Of a stretch of DNA of 64,000 bases, positions 42,714 through 53,630 are shown in pieces. The notes below the pieces were generated by a model. That model saw only the letters and a program-made list of their open reading frames with translations, was not told where the DNA came from and ran no database searches. Location of the stretch: assembly GCA_021927905.1 (NCBI GenBank), contig BLLK01000038.1, positions 124,001 to 188,000 of the forward strand, read 5' to 3'. A program made the translations under genes and the position numbers. Origin of the DNA: Chaetoceros tenuissimus. Lineage: Eukaryota > Bacillariophyta > Thalassiosirophyceae > Chaetocerotales > Chaetocerotaceae. Every line of letters begins with the position of its first letter. Positions within the stretch are counted from its first letter, which is position 1.

Positions 42714-43245
42714 AGGCATACTATTGATTTTACTACCCTTGGAAGTAAGTAATGATGGGAAACAATTGTAATAAATTGTAAAAGTATATTCAAATAGACT
42801 AGTAGAGCAATACGATAAAAAAACACTTGGATAACAATCTCTTTATTTACAACATTTATACTCTGTTGAGCCATCATTGTTTTTAAAAGTTGAAGCTTGA
42901 AGGCAAATAATTATGGACACCTATGTACGTATATACTCATACTAAGATGATGCATTAGGGAAGTCGTACAAACATTCTCTATGACCCGTGAATCTGTATC
43001 ATTAAAAGATGCTGAAAAGATTGCCGTCTTCCTCAAATCACCGATCATATGTCGTACTATGATTCTTGTTATCTTCATGCCTTCTGTCGGCTGCCTTCCG
43101 TCTTCTTTTTTCTAAAAATATGAAAAAATCTCGTCTTCTCCATCCCCTCACAAGACATCAAAACACTTTCTGCTCATAAAAACAAAAAGCACAAAAATCA
43201 AACCTACTCTCTTCTGATAACAGAACAAAACACAAACATCAAACA
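42714..43245. other. Spacer between acyl-CoA synthetase and gametolysin-like gene (right arm)
   Basis: This is 532 bp, largely the same sequence as the left-arm spacer, with a short replaced/inserted stretch near 42990-43020 (ctgtatcattaaaagatgc) absent from the left arm. Confidence 0.6.
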
Positions 43246-45171
43246 ATGAACTTCCGTAACCATATTCTTACTGCTGCTCTCATGCTTTCTTCTGCATCTA
43301 TCAACGAAGTATCTGCAGGTCACCTTCGTCGTGCTCGTACCCATCCAGAAACTGCATCTATGGATGAGCCCCGTACCCTCCTTGGACTTAACAAGAAGAA
43401 CCTCATCACCAAAGTAGCAAACACTGCTGATGCTCTTGTTGAAACCACCAAAGATATTGTACATCAAACTACTGATAAATGCACAATCATGGTAGCTGCA
43501 AGAAACTGTAACAATGATGCTCTCTTGGATTACAATACTGAGATCATTGAATGCTTGCTAGATCCACTTGATGCTAATGGAGTATCTGGCTTGACGCTAC
43601 CTATCCGTGGTACAACTGCTCAAATGGAAACTCTCAAGGCTATGATTCATGCTGGCAAGATTATTCCAGGTGTCACCCAGCTTGTCAATGGGATCAGTAC
43701 CAAGGTCGATAATCTATACAGCGATTGCATCAATCTACCAGTGAATCTTGATGTAGAGGCTGCCATTGATGATGTCGTTGACATTGTAGGTGGTGTCGTT
43801 TCATCTGTAGATGGAAAGATTGCATCCACTGTAGATAACACTCTTCGTACTATTGGAGAGAAGAAGCTCTTAGTTGTCAAGGTGAAAGACTCTCTCGGGA
43901 AATCCGTATCCGACTCTCTGTCAGGGATCAGTGATGGGATCTTCTCTACAGTAGACAACAAGCTATCATTGGCGAATCAGCTCAATACCTGCTCTCTCAA
44001 CCAGTTCACAGTTGCTCCAGGAGACATTGTGGCATCTTCAATTCCATCTGCGGAAGGAGTGGTGGAAGTAGATATTGACGTATCACTACAAGGCAATGCA
44101 CCTTCTGTTATTCGCAATGCTATCACAACTGCTATCAGCACCAAGCTGGGAGTATCTCTACCAGGACCATATGATCATGTGATGTATCTCCTTGAAGATT
44201 GTTACCTCGACTGTGGATGGGGAGCATACAGCTATGTAAATGGATTTTTGAGTGTCTTCGAAGGCGATTACTACAAACATACCGGAGTATTGATGCAAGC
44301 TATTGGAAATAACCTCGGACTTGCTTCAAGTGGAGGGCTTGATAATGCTATTGATACTGATATCAGTGATGTCATGGGTAACCCATTTCATCATCAAGGA
44401 CTGTGCTTCAACCCTGCAAAAGACTGGCAGCTGGGATGGGTCAAGTCTAATAGTATCACTGTCAATCCTCTTAACGGGCCTGTCACTGTGGAGCTTGCTG
44501 CTGACCTTTCCGATCTCAATACTGATGTGAATACTTTGCCGATTGTTCTCAAGATCGAGACTGGTACTCTAGTTGATCAATTCATTGGGTTTAATCATGG
44601 AATTGGTGCTGATGGTGTAGCAATCGAGGCCTTGAATGAGTTGATTGTTGTAGAAGCTGGTCTTAATGGTGAGAATTATTCTCAGAGTTACTTGAAAGCT
44701 CATCTCTTGCAGGGAGAGGCATACACTTGTGATAACTGGGCTGGCCTAGGACGAAGCTTGACCATTACTCCTATTGAGATTGATTTGAGTGCCACAAAGC
44801 CTGTAGCTCTTGTCAATATTGAGCTAGAGTTGCTCAACGGTGATGCGATTGTTGATGCAGATGTAGATGTCACAATAGATTTGGATGTCGATGTAGATGT
44901 CGACGCAGATGTGAATGCGGATGTCGTTGCAGATGTATCTTCTCACAATGTATTTGATGTGGACGCAGATCTTGATGCTGCTCTTGACGTAGATCTTGAT
45001 GTGAATGCTGACGTCGATGCAAATATCGATGCTGATGTTGACGTAGACGTGCTAGGAATCGATGGAGTCGATTTATTGTCAAATAAGGTGGATGTAGTGT
45101 GTAGCGCACTTACTGAGAAATTGAGTTGCAAGGATAATGGTTGCACATGGCTTTTTGGAAAATGCTGCTAG
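43246..45171 (+). CDS. Secreted gametolysin (M11)-like pseudoprotease, right copy
   Basis: This is the 641-residue twin of the gene at 31679-33604, on the opposite strand. Signal peptide, M11-like core and Asp/Val tail are all present, and the frame is intact. The zinc-site replacement QAIGNNLGLAS is the same (44296-44328, residues 351-361), so the loss preceded the duplication or was spread by conversion. Most of the ~22 residue differences cluster in the Asp/Val tail (for example DADVDVTID against DANVDAAID), where Asp is gained in the right copy. Retention of an open frame in both copies despite the dead site argues for a non-catalytic role. Confidence 0.87.
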   Translation: MNFRNHILTAALMLSSASINEVSAGHLRRARTHPETASMDEPRTLLGLNKKNLITKVANTADALVETTKDIVHQTTDKCTIMVAARNCNNDALLDYNTEIIECLLDPLDANGVSGLTLPIRGTTAQMETLKAMIHAGKIIPGVTQLVNGISTKVDNLYSDCINLPVNLDVEAAIDDVVDIVGGVVSSVDGKIASTVDNTLRTIGEKKLLVVKVKDSLGKSVSDSLSGISDGIFSTVDNKLSLANQLNTCSLNQFTVAPGDIVASSIPSAEGVVEVDIDVSLQGNAPSVIRNAITTAISTKLGVSLPGPYDHVMYLLEDCYLDCGWGAYSYVNGFLSVFEGDYYKHTGVLMQAIGNNLGLASSGGLDNAIDTDISDVMGNPFHHQGLCFNPAKDWQLGWVKSNSITVNPLNGPVTVELAADLSDLNTDVNTLPIVLKIETGTLVDQFIGFNHGIGADGVAIEALNELIVVEAGLNGENYSQSYLKAHLLQGEAYTCDNWAGLGRSLTITPIEIDLSATKPVALVNIELELLNGDAIVDADVDVTIDLDVDVDVDADVNADVVADVSSHNVFDVDADLDAALDVDLDVNADVDANIDADVDVDVLGIDGVDLLSNKVDVVCSALTEKLSCKDNGCTWLFGKCC

Positions 45172-45877
45172 ATTCACTCATAATTTTGGAAAATTGTGCA
45201 GTCATCATATAATATAAATGTAATTTGAATTGCCTGTTGGAAATATGTTGTATGGTTTATATTTGAAGGAACAAACATGTTTGAAAACGAACCAATCTAG
45301 TTGCATTCTTCTAGGAATTTTTGAAGTTTATTCATAGCAACTTCTAACTCTTCCAAACTTGTAGCATAACTGATTCGAACTCCGAAGAAGAGCCTTAAAC
45401 GAGTACTTTACCTGCAAGGATATTATATAGACCCGAAGAGACATTCTCTTCCCTTGGATCTACATCCGACTCGAATGGAAATACTTGCTATGAAGCTTGT
45501 TGCTGCCAAACATCAGTACCGTACCTTTCATGATCCGCTCGCCGTATCTGAGGCATGTTGTATATGATGCTAGAACTAATCTAGGTTCTAAAATAAAACC
45601 CATTATTTTATATTCACGGTTTCCTTTATATAAATTCGACTTGGTTGCTTTTCACGAACGTATTTTTTATTAAGTCAGGAGTAATTTTCCAAGTACAAAC
45701 AATCTCAGCTTTCATTTCATTTCACATTTTACAAAGCGAAAGCTTGATTTGCGTCAAGTTTATTTATAACGCAAATACTTTGGCTTCACAAAAAGTGTCA
45801 GTGTGCATATATCGTATTTCAATTGTTTATTTTTATTAATTGAATACTTGCGACCTTTTTCCCAGGAGAAAAAGTGA
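45172..45877. other. Outer flank of right arm and intergenic spacer
   Basis: This holds the diverged 3' flank of the gametolysin-like gene, the aminotransferase relic and then an AT-rich stretch without genes up to the LRR gene. Confidence 0.5.
45297..45500 (-). pseudogene. Aminotransferase 3'-end relic
   Basis: On the minus strand the segment from about 45394 to the stop at 45297-45299 repeats the last ~110 bp of the plastid aspartate aminotransferase (ISYATSLEELEVAMNKLQ). It has an 11-bp gap and a frame break near GSSFGAPG. Further upstream (to about 45500) the text FESDVDPREENVSSGLYNIL may be a more diverged part of the same gene. The relic cannot encode an enzyme. Confidence 0.85.
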
Positions 45878-46993
45878 ATGACTAAAAAGAAGGGAGGAAA
45901 GACAAAAGAGTCCAAAGGGAATAAAGTTGAGGTGAATCCAGATGAATCAGATCCTCTTATCCTTTTCAAACATTATAGCAAACAATGTTCAACAATCGGA
46001 ATTCCAGTCAACGACGCTATCAAAGCTGAACTTTTATCAGACAGTCCTAATGTTCACTGTCAGTTGCTGCTCGGACCAAAAGAGAAGAACAAGTCGTCAA
46101 CAAATATCGGCGATGGAGATTGTAGGGCATTGATGCATGCAATTTTGGGAAATGAAGAAAATGACTCTTTCAAATATACAGCAATGGAAGACATACGAAT
46201 CTGGAGTAGCAACTTATCGGATGACGGGGTGATTGCAATTGCAAAACTTTTGCGAAAATCTCCAAAACTGAAGTTTCTAGACCTGTCATATAATCATATT
46301 TCGACTCGAGGTGCATCATCATTGGGTTCATCTTTATGCTCTGGGGTGAGTTCACTTCTCTTTTGAAGTGCTTTCCATCTTATTTTCCATCTTATTTAAG
46401 CCTGCATTCCAAATGTCTCACGATCTAATCTATGCACATAGATGAATGATACATTGCTTACCTTGAAGTTGGATTACAACGTTCTTGGTAGCCAGGGAGT
46501 GATTTGTTTAGCGAAGGGATTAAAACTGAATTCTACATTGGAAAAGCTATCATTAAATTATTGCAACATAAATGAAGATGGATGTAAGGCTCTCAAAGAT
46601 ATTCTCTGTTTCCAACGAACATCACTTGAATCATTACATATAGATGGTAATGCAATAGGGATACAGGGATTTGAAGTGTTATCGAAAGGACTCGAGGTAT
46701 GTAAAACACTGAAAAGATTGTCCATCGCTGAAATTGGTTTGATACCAAGCGATGACGTTACTTCTTGCGGAGAAATGCTAAGAAATAATAAATCCTTGGA
46801 AGATTTAGACTTGTCACGGAATTGCATTGGCGATGCAAATGCTGAAAAACTCATTTCTCTTTTGCAAGACAACAAAAGGATAAAAGTTTTGAAAGTTACC
46901 TCCTCGCTCTCTTTGTCATTGTACGAAAAACTGTCAAGAGTTCCAATACAATTAAAAGGCTCAAAGAAGTCCAAGAAGAAGAAGAAGAAGTAA
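45878..46993 (+). CDS. Leucine-rich repeat protein, ribonuclease-inhibitor type
   Basis: Two exons, 45878-46345 and 46442-46993 (96-bp intron GTGAGT...CATAG, phase 0), give 339 aa. The start is Lys-rich (MTKKKGGKTKESKGNK) and the end is KKSKKKKKK, which suggests nuclear or RNA-associated localisation. At least six RNI-type repeats are visible, such as LKFLDLSYNHISTRGASSLG and LEKLSLNYCNINEDGCKAL. Similar folds occur in RanGAP and NLR-type regulators, but no defining RanGAP residue or NTPase domain is seen. It probably acts as a protein-binding scaffold. Partner unknown. Confidence 0.83.
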
Positions 46994-47779
46994 GAAGTTA
47001 ATAAAGAAAAATGCTTACAAGTGCCATTGAGTGAGAAATATACGTAGTAGTGACAGCATAATGCGAAAGCTTTTAGTTTTGGAAATTTTGAAGGTATTTT
47101 TCAACAGGGACAACATCTTGAAAATAATAATAAAAATAACTCTTCAGATAAAGTGTGTATAGTGTTATCTAAAATGCAGGAACCTTACCCGGAGTTGAAC
47201 CAAAGATTAAAAAAAAACATTGTTCTTTATATCCAAAGAGGTTCCAAGTCGATTTCGATCATTTTAAAAGGAAAAGCAATATTTTATTCCATTTCATAAG
47301 CACTGGATAACGTCACGACAATTTTCTCTTGATACATTATAATATCTACTTTGCTTTGAGCTTGCTTTCTTGCTATATAAGACACTGGGTCAACATACAA
47401 AAAATGACAAGACTGAAAACGGTTAAACGGCTCTCACCATCCTATCTACTTGTTCTGCTGGATGGACTGGCATGTGCGAGCATGTCATTGACACAACGTA
47501 AACAACATTCCGCATAATAGACAATAACACTAGCTAGCTAGCTCACAAGAGTAATTATCCTTTCACAATCAAGAAAGACGACTGGCGATTAGCACAAGAA
47601 GGGAATTGATCTCGCCACGATATAGGCATTCATCTGCATTTGCAAGAATATAGAGTATTGTCAATTGATTGGAATTGATACCTCGAACAAACCCTACCTA
47701 TATCCACATACATACCGCAACTAGCTTTTGAATAAATTCAAAAGACCTTGTCAATTCTGAAACCTCTTTACATTCAAAA
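46994..47779. other. Intergenic region
   Basis: This is about 790 bp, AT-rich. A 62-codon frame at 47329-47517 looks random. A short CTAG-rich run (tagctagctagctc) lies at about 47531. Nothing else is recognised. Confidence 0.4.
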
Positions 47780-50700
47780 ATGCAGGAAGATAACGATATC
47801 AGAGAGAAGCACAAAGTTCCTTTGCATCATTCTGAGGGCCAGAATCAGCATAGGGGTTCTACACTCGTACCCATTTGGGCTTTGGCACATACACATCAGA
47901 TAGATCACAGCACAAAAGCAACTGGAGTTAGCACAAGAAGAGCAACAACTCGACCTAATCCACTTCAATTTTCAGATAGCGGTAGTCCATATGGGTCACC
48001 ACAGATAAAGACTTCATATCTCCAGAGATCTTCTACGATCCCTAGAAATAACACAGCAAGCAACATGAACAACATTGTACGTCAACAAAGACCACCTAGA
48101 TCTAGTTTTAATAGATATGTACACGATGGAGATGATGCAGTATCAGAATACGATGGAACAAAAACATGGATCCGAAGTGGAAATAAATGGATGATTACTC
48201 ATTCTGCCAATCGATTAGCTAGTAATGCAAATCAATCTTCATCTAGGACAAGCAATACTGCACAGAAAGAGGCGTCTTCTCCAACTGATAAATTGAACCC
48301 AACAGCTGTCTCTTCGTATCAAAAAGAAGGGACTGACTCTACATCACCTACGAATAGACTTTCTGAACTGAACAAAAATTCATTGACAGCCATTAATGCA
48401 AGATGGAATACAAATTTTGATTCTGCTTCCAATATTTCATCTTTTGCAGGGAGTTCAGCAACTGGTTTGTACACTCGTCAGAGAATGACAATGACACCCG
48501 GGGGTTTTCCATACATGCCAGCATTGCATTTAGTGCGTAAAAAGAATATTTTATCATCAGGAGGAATAAGCAGTGCTTCTGGTATAAGTGGGGCTGCAAC
48601 AGCTGTAGGGGGCTTAGCAGAAAAAAGATTTCAAAACAGTTACCTAATGAATGCAAAAGCTGTGACTGGAAAGAGTCCAACTTCAGAAAAGAAGTCAAAA
48701 GCGGAACATAGACTTAATAAAGCAATTACCAACGCCGTTCTCGAAAGGCAGCGGTCTGGATATGATTCCGAAAGGGAAGAGCGATTACGAGAATGGAAGG
48801 AAAATTTTGTTCAAAAGTACATTGGGGATGAAAATGATTTGAACAATACATACCATCGGTTATTAAAGAACAAAACGATTGACTCGGATTACGACTCTGA
48901 CTCAAATCGCAATACGTTGGGACTCAAGGAACGGAAAGAGCTACAACATCGTGGACTAAAATCAAGGAATGGCTCACCCAGGAATAGGCGGAGGCCCTAT
49001 GGTCTTGATACAACTTCGCCCACCATCACACCTTCTTCTTCCGGATTGACAAACAATATATACTCACCTCTTTCACCAAATGATCAAAGTAGCCCTGATC
49101 TATTTAGTAAGGATACATTTGAAGATAATGATTCCACAAACTACTTCCATAGAATGAGAGAATGGAAGGAGAAACAATACAATGATCACGGGGCCTCATT
49201 TCGGCCGTTGCCTACTCAAGTAGAACTTTCAGCAGAGTCTACTTCCGCCAGCAGAAGTCTGGATTACGATAGAACTGGTTACGATTCAGATCTTTCTCGA
49301 GAATCGCGTGAACAAAGATTGCAAGAATGGAAAGAGAAATTTGCTTTTGGCACTTTGCCAAAAAAGGGTGCGGATAGGTCCGAATCAATGACTGTAGGAA
49401 TAGGTGACATTATGGCAGACCCTTTGAATTCTTGGTCAGACAAAGAAGCTGACCAACTTGACACTATTCATTTCTCTTCAAAGAGAACATCGAGAAGAGG
49501 CAAAGAAATACCAGGAGGAGGCTTATTTCCTGTCACTTCACCACAGCGTAAAAATACCCGAAGTAGGAATACCAAACCTTCTGTTTCTCAAAGTCGATCC
49601 GGCGTGAATGGACACTTACCACCCACTTCTCCTCCAAAAAATTCTTCAATGGATGATGTAGCCACACCTCAGAGAGCGAATATCTCACCAAGAGAAGATA
49701 GCGATGTGTCAAAGGAGCAACCTAAGACTGAAAGTATTAGTATGATGAAGGCAGCGAAGTTTCTACTTGGACTTTCTCCTGACTCAAGCTCTGACGAAGG
49801 ACCAATTGTCCCTACCGGAAATTGTCTAAGCACAGCATTAGATATACACTCACCTTGTAGAGTATTGCCGTCTCTACCCAATAATGGTCAGAATGGAAAA
49901 CAATCTGAACAAGAGAATGATTTGCCTGGATCAGACACTATGCAGGCACCAATGAACTTGTGGAGGCGTACAAGCAGTCAACATGAAGGTAGAGAGAACC
50001 AATTCTATCCTATTGGTGAAACACCACTCAATTCAATGCAGTCCTCAGATATGGATTTGCCAAGTTGGGACAATTGCCTTTTTGTGAAAGCAGAAGGAGC
50101 TCGTACTGGAAGAATTTCTATATCAAAAACTCATCTCTTTTTCATTTTTGAAGACGAATTATCTGATGCTATTTTGACACGTTATGGATGGAATAGAGAG
50201 CAAGTTGACGACTTCCTTCTCGATTCAGAGGGACCATCGTCACGGGCTGCAACTCCTGTGAATGTACCTCTGGATCAATCAGGACATGAGGAAGGTATTG
50301 AACTAGTTGGATCTGATGAAAGCACCGTAAAGTTTATGGATTTGATAGAAGATGGCTTCAAGGACAGTGACTACCATTGTAATGTCAACTTGGAGAGAGA
50401 AAAGGAGAATCTCATTTCTCATGCAGAAAGTTCTGGTAACGTTGATAGCAACCATTCCTCGAATGGCTCAAGTACGACGTTCAGCACTGCTTTGAGGAAC
50501 AAATCAATAGTTGTGAATAATATTGACAATGCACCAAGTTTTCTTACCGAAGCTCCCTTTGACAAGAACTTTCTTCACGAAATTCCCCCTATTGCTCTAT
50601 CTTCTTCATCACTTGAAAGCTGCAGCGTCGAAGAAATGGAGAGGACATCTATCGACGCCAATAGAACCACTTCTTTTGGAATGGCCTCCAACGAAGAAGT

Positions 50701-52403
50701 TGTGAATGACTGCATAATTAGAGCTTTCAATGAAGAAGCTTCCATGCGCATGCAACAAGACGAACTTACCGCTTCGCAAAGTATTACCCAAAAATCACTC
50801 AAGAACACTGATCCTGAAGATGTTCGATCACTCTGCAAGAATGACACCAATGTTTCTAGTTTTAGTGAAATTGACATGGAAATTAATCCGGATCAGGAGC
50901 GAACTATGTACATTACCGATGATCTCGAGACAAAACAAAAGTTTATTGGCATTCGGTGGCCTCTGCGAAAATTATCTGAGGTTTTCGACAGGAGATACAT
51001 GACTAAAGAGGTTGGGGTGGAAATTTTTGCCCCTTCTCCTTCTCAGCTGTCAACATCGACACTACGTCAGGCAACAACCGCTTCAACGTCCACATTTGGA
51101 GGACATACTATGGATGAAGTAGAGGTGCCTCTTGGGCCATTGAGTAATACATCATTGTATCTAGTCATCCCGGGGTTTGACAATAGATTTTCTTCCAGAT
51201 TACGCCGAAGAAAAATATCGCGTCGAGATGTTTTCATAGAAACGTTGAAATACTATGCATCACAGCTAAATGATGCATTCTGGCTACGATCTCCACGTTA
51301 TCAGAGCAAATGGGAATGGCTAAGGAATATGAAGGGAGATCCTTTGAATGCTCTTACTCGTGCTTGGCGTCGAGGATATGTTTCTAATTATGATTATTTG
51401 ATGCGCCTGAATGCGATCTCTGGCAGAAGTTTCCACGATCCTGGCAGCTATCCTATTATGCCCTGGGTATTATCAAACTATCATTCTGACTCTATTCCTG
51501 ATTTAGCCGACCCACGAAACTATAGAGATTTATCAAAACCTATGGGTGCTTTAGACGAGGAGAGGCTATCAAAGTTTCAAGACAAATATTCGATGCTTTG
51601 CAGCATTCCTGATACTGCCATTCCACCATTTATGTACGGAAGTCATTATTCCAACACGGGAGGCGTGGTATTGCATTATTTAGTTCGAAAACGCCCATTC
51701 GCTGGACTTCATCGACAATTGCAGGTAAGTGTTGGCATCTTTTGTGATTTGGGCATATGTTTTCAATGTAGAAAAACTCAAAACCGATCTTTGACTAGGG
51801 TGGTCAATTTGATTTACCTGATCGTCTCTTCCGTTCTGTAATACAAACATGGGAGATCTGTTCGAAAACGTCCCCCACTGAGGTGAAAGAGCTTACTCCT
51901 GAATGGTACTCCGACCCATCTTTCTTAAAAAACACTCATGGTTTCAATCTAGGGACAGGCACAGTTGATGGTGCATCTATATCAGACGTAGCATTACCCC
52001 CTTGGGCAAACAATGATCCAGATAAATTCATTGAAGTGATGAGGAATGCTCTCGAAAGTGATCTTTGCTCAATTAATTTACCTTCTTGGATAGATCTCAT
52101 TTTTGGGTAGTAAGTAGAACAACTTCATTAGTGAAACGTCTCTGAATTTCTTGCAACTCACTCATTATTTGAAATAGTAAACAAAAAGGCCCCGAAGCAG
52201 AGAAGGCAAACAATGTGTTTTATCATCTTTCATACTATGATTCTGAAGACTTGTCAAAAATCGAAGACGAATCTCTACGGACCGAGATTGAGTTGCATAT
52301 TGCTGACTTTGGAAGCTGTCCTACACAACTTTTTGTTCAGTCCCACCCAATGAAGAAAATTGACCGACGAAATCAAGGGGAACTCCAAACTATGAAAGAC
52401 TAG
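47780..52403 (+). CDS. PH-BEACH domain protein lacking WD40 repeats
   Basis: Exons 47780-51724, 51799-52109 and 52178-52403 (introns 74 and 68 bp) give 1493 aa. BEACH proteins control membrane traffic and fission. The BEACH domain is clear from about residue 1185: LMRLNAISGRSFHDPGSYPI, NYRDLSKPMGALDEER, then HYSNTGGVVLHYLVR at the end of exon 1. GGQFDLPDRLFRS, SWIDLIFGYKQKGPEA and CPTQLFVQSHP follow across the later junctions. A split PH-like domain precedes it (about 757-790 and 1050-1085). The protein ends just after BEACH with no WD40 propeller. The first ~700 residues are disordered, Ser-rich and carry a repeated GYDS...EWKEKF motif. Both introns are confirmed by perfect restoration of conserved BEACH sequence. 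Confidence 0.92.
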
Positions 52404-53006
52404 AGTGACCTGTAGTAACGCGTTTTTGCCTACATATTGCAATGTTAAATATCTTATTCTCATACGATATATTTTAATTAAGCGCATTTTTCTTCAGACT
52501 ATTGTGTATGTGTAGTTGATCGAATGAAAAAAATATGTAGAGAAGATGATTGTCACAAACTCATGAACTAGCTTCAGCAGCACGAAGAAGCTTTTTGGGG
52601 GCGAAGGAAACAGGCACCAAGATACAGAATAGAGGAAAGAAAAGTGCAAGAAGAAGAAAATGGTTCTCCTTGTATTCGAAAAGACGGTAACCGCGACACC
52701 ATGTCATTGCTTCGACGACACTACCAGATAGGTATCATGTATATGGCAATCTTCACCTATGAATTCTGCTACACATTACTGTCTGTTGACTTTTCTTACA
52801 GATGCTGATGTTAAATGTTTGAAAAGATGAAAAGGAGTACATGGAATTGGTTGTTTTCTCCTCACGGCAATGCCGAGTACGTCACTCCGTCACGACATGC
52901 TGCAAAAATGGGACTAAAAATACCAAAAAAAAATTTACTTTTTCATGAAAACTGATCAAATGAAAGTAAAAAGGTTTTGGAACAGCTCATGAAAGCAAAA
53001 GCCAAA
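52404..53006. other. Intergenic region
   Basis: This is 600 bp between the BEACH gene and the tRNA. No coding frame or element is recognised. Confidence 0.4.
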
Positions 53007-53080
53007 TACTCGAAGGTGGAATTGAACCACCGACCTCAGCCGTGTTAAGGCCGCGTCATAACCAACTAGACCATCCGAGC
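53007..53080 (-). tRNA. trnV-AAC: tRNA-Val (anticodon AAC)
   Basis: A complete cloverleaf folds on the minus strand, 74 nt with the discriminator A. The acceptor stem is GCTCGGA with TTCGAGT, including two G-U pairs. The D arm follows, then anticodon stem CGGCC/GGCTG around TTAACAC, giving anticodon AAC (valine). The T arm is GGTGG-TTCAATT-CCACC. Internal promoters match consensus: A box TGGTCTAGTTGG and B box GGTTCAATTCC. No intron and no encoded CCA. A T-rich run downstream (TATTTGGCTTTTG) may end transcription. Confidence 0.95.
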
Positions 53081-53630
53081 TTGATGCCTTAAATAGGTGT
53101 TGTCAAAGCATAGAATCAAATTGTTTTTCTTTTTCGTTGTTTAGTGTACCTTACCCCACACCCTTTTACTCAAATTTACCACTTGAAACAAAGTCCCAAA
53201 GCTTTTAACACTATGTTTTATTTTGGTACATGTTCATCTACTCGGCTGCATTGGTACGGAGAAAAGAAGGATGGAACAGATCTGGGAACATAACCTATGC
53301 ACACACATGTATAGGTTATTACTCATAGACAATTCTATTTTACGGAAACAAACACATAGACTACTTTTTCAATGATTCCAAAGTAAATCTTTTTAACATC
53401 ATGAATCAAGTAAGTATTTTATGAAGAGTTGTGCCGCCTATGGATTGCTGCAGAATTTTCAAAAGAAAATTGAAATTTTGCTGAGCCAATCCCGCCACGG
53501 AAAGTTGAAGGAGGAACAACTTCAACACGACAACATGCAACATGCAACATGTTAACAGTACACAACAACAACATACCTTTCACCACAACGCAAACCTTCC
53601 CTAACCTCTCCCATCTCCAGACAATTCCAT
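53081..53630. other. Intergenic region
   Basis: This is 550 bp upstream of a small gene. CATGCAACATGCAACATG at about 53533-53550 is a short tandem repeat. Nothing else is recognised. Confidence 0.4.

Larger units (their letters stand above)
40589..45400. repeat. Right arm of the 4.8-kb inverted duplication
   Basis: This is the reverse-oriented counterpart of 31440-36283. It holds an acyl-CoA synthetase, a gametolysin-like gene and a broken C-terminal fragment of the aminotransferase. The broken fragment shows that the copied segment once ended inside the aminotransferase, which makes the left arm the likely source. Confidence 0.95.

Noticed and set aside
31440-45400. Inverted duplication as a pure assembly artefact
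   Set aside because: The arms differ in an acyl-CoA synthetase cassette, an intron, several indels and a decayed aminotransferase end. A mis-joined duplicate of one sequence would not show this, although two haplotypes wrongly joined remains to be excluded.
47329-47517. Plus-strand 62-codon hydrophobic frame
   Set aside because: Random-looking, no signal peptide cleavage pattern, no neighbours to support it.
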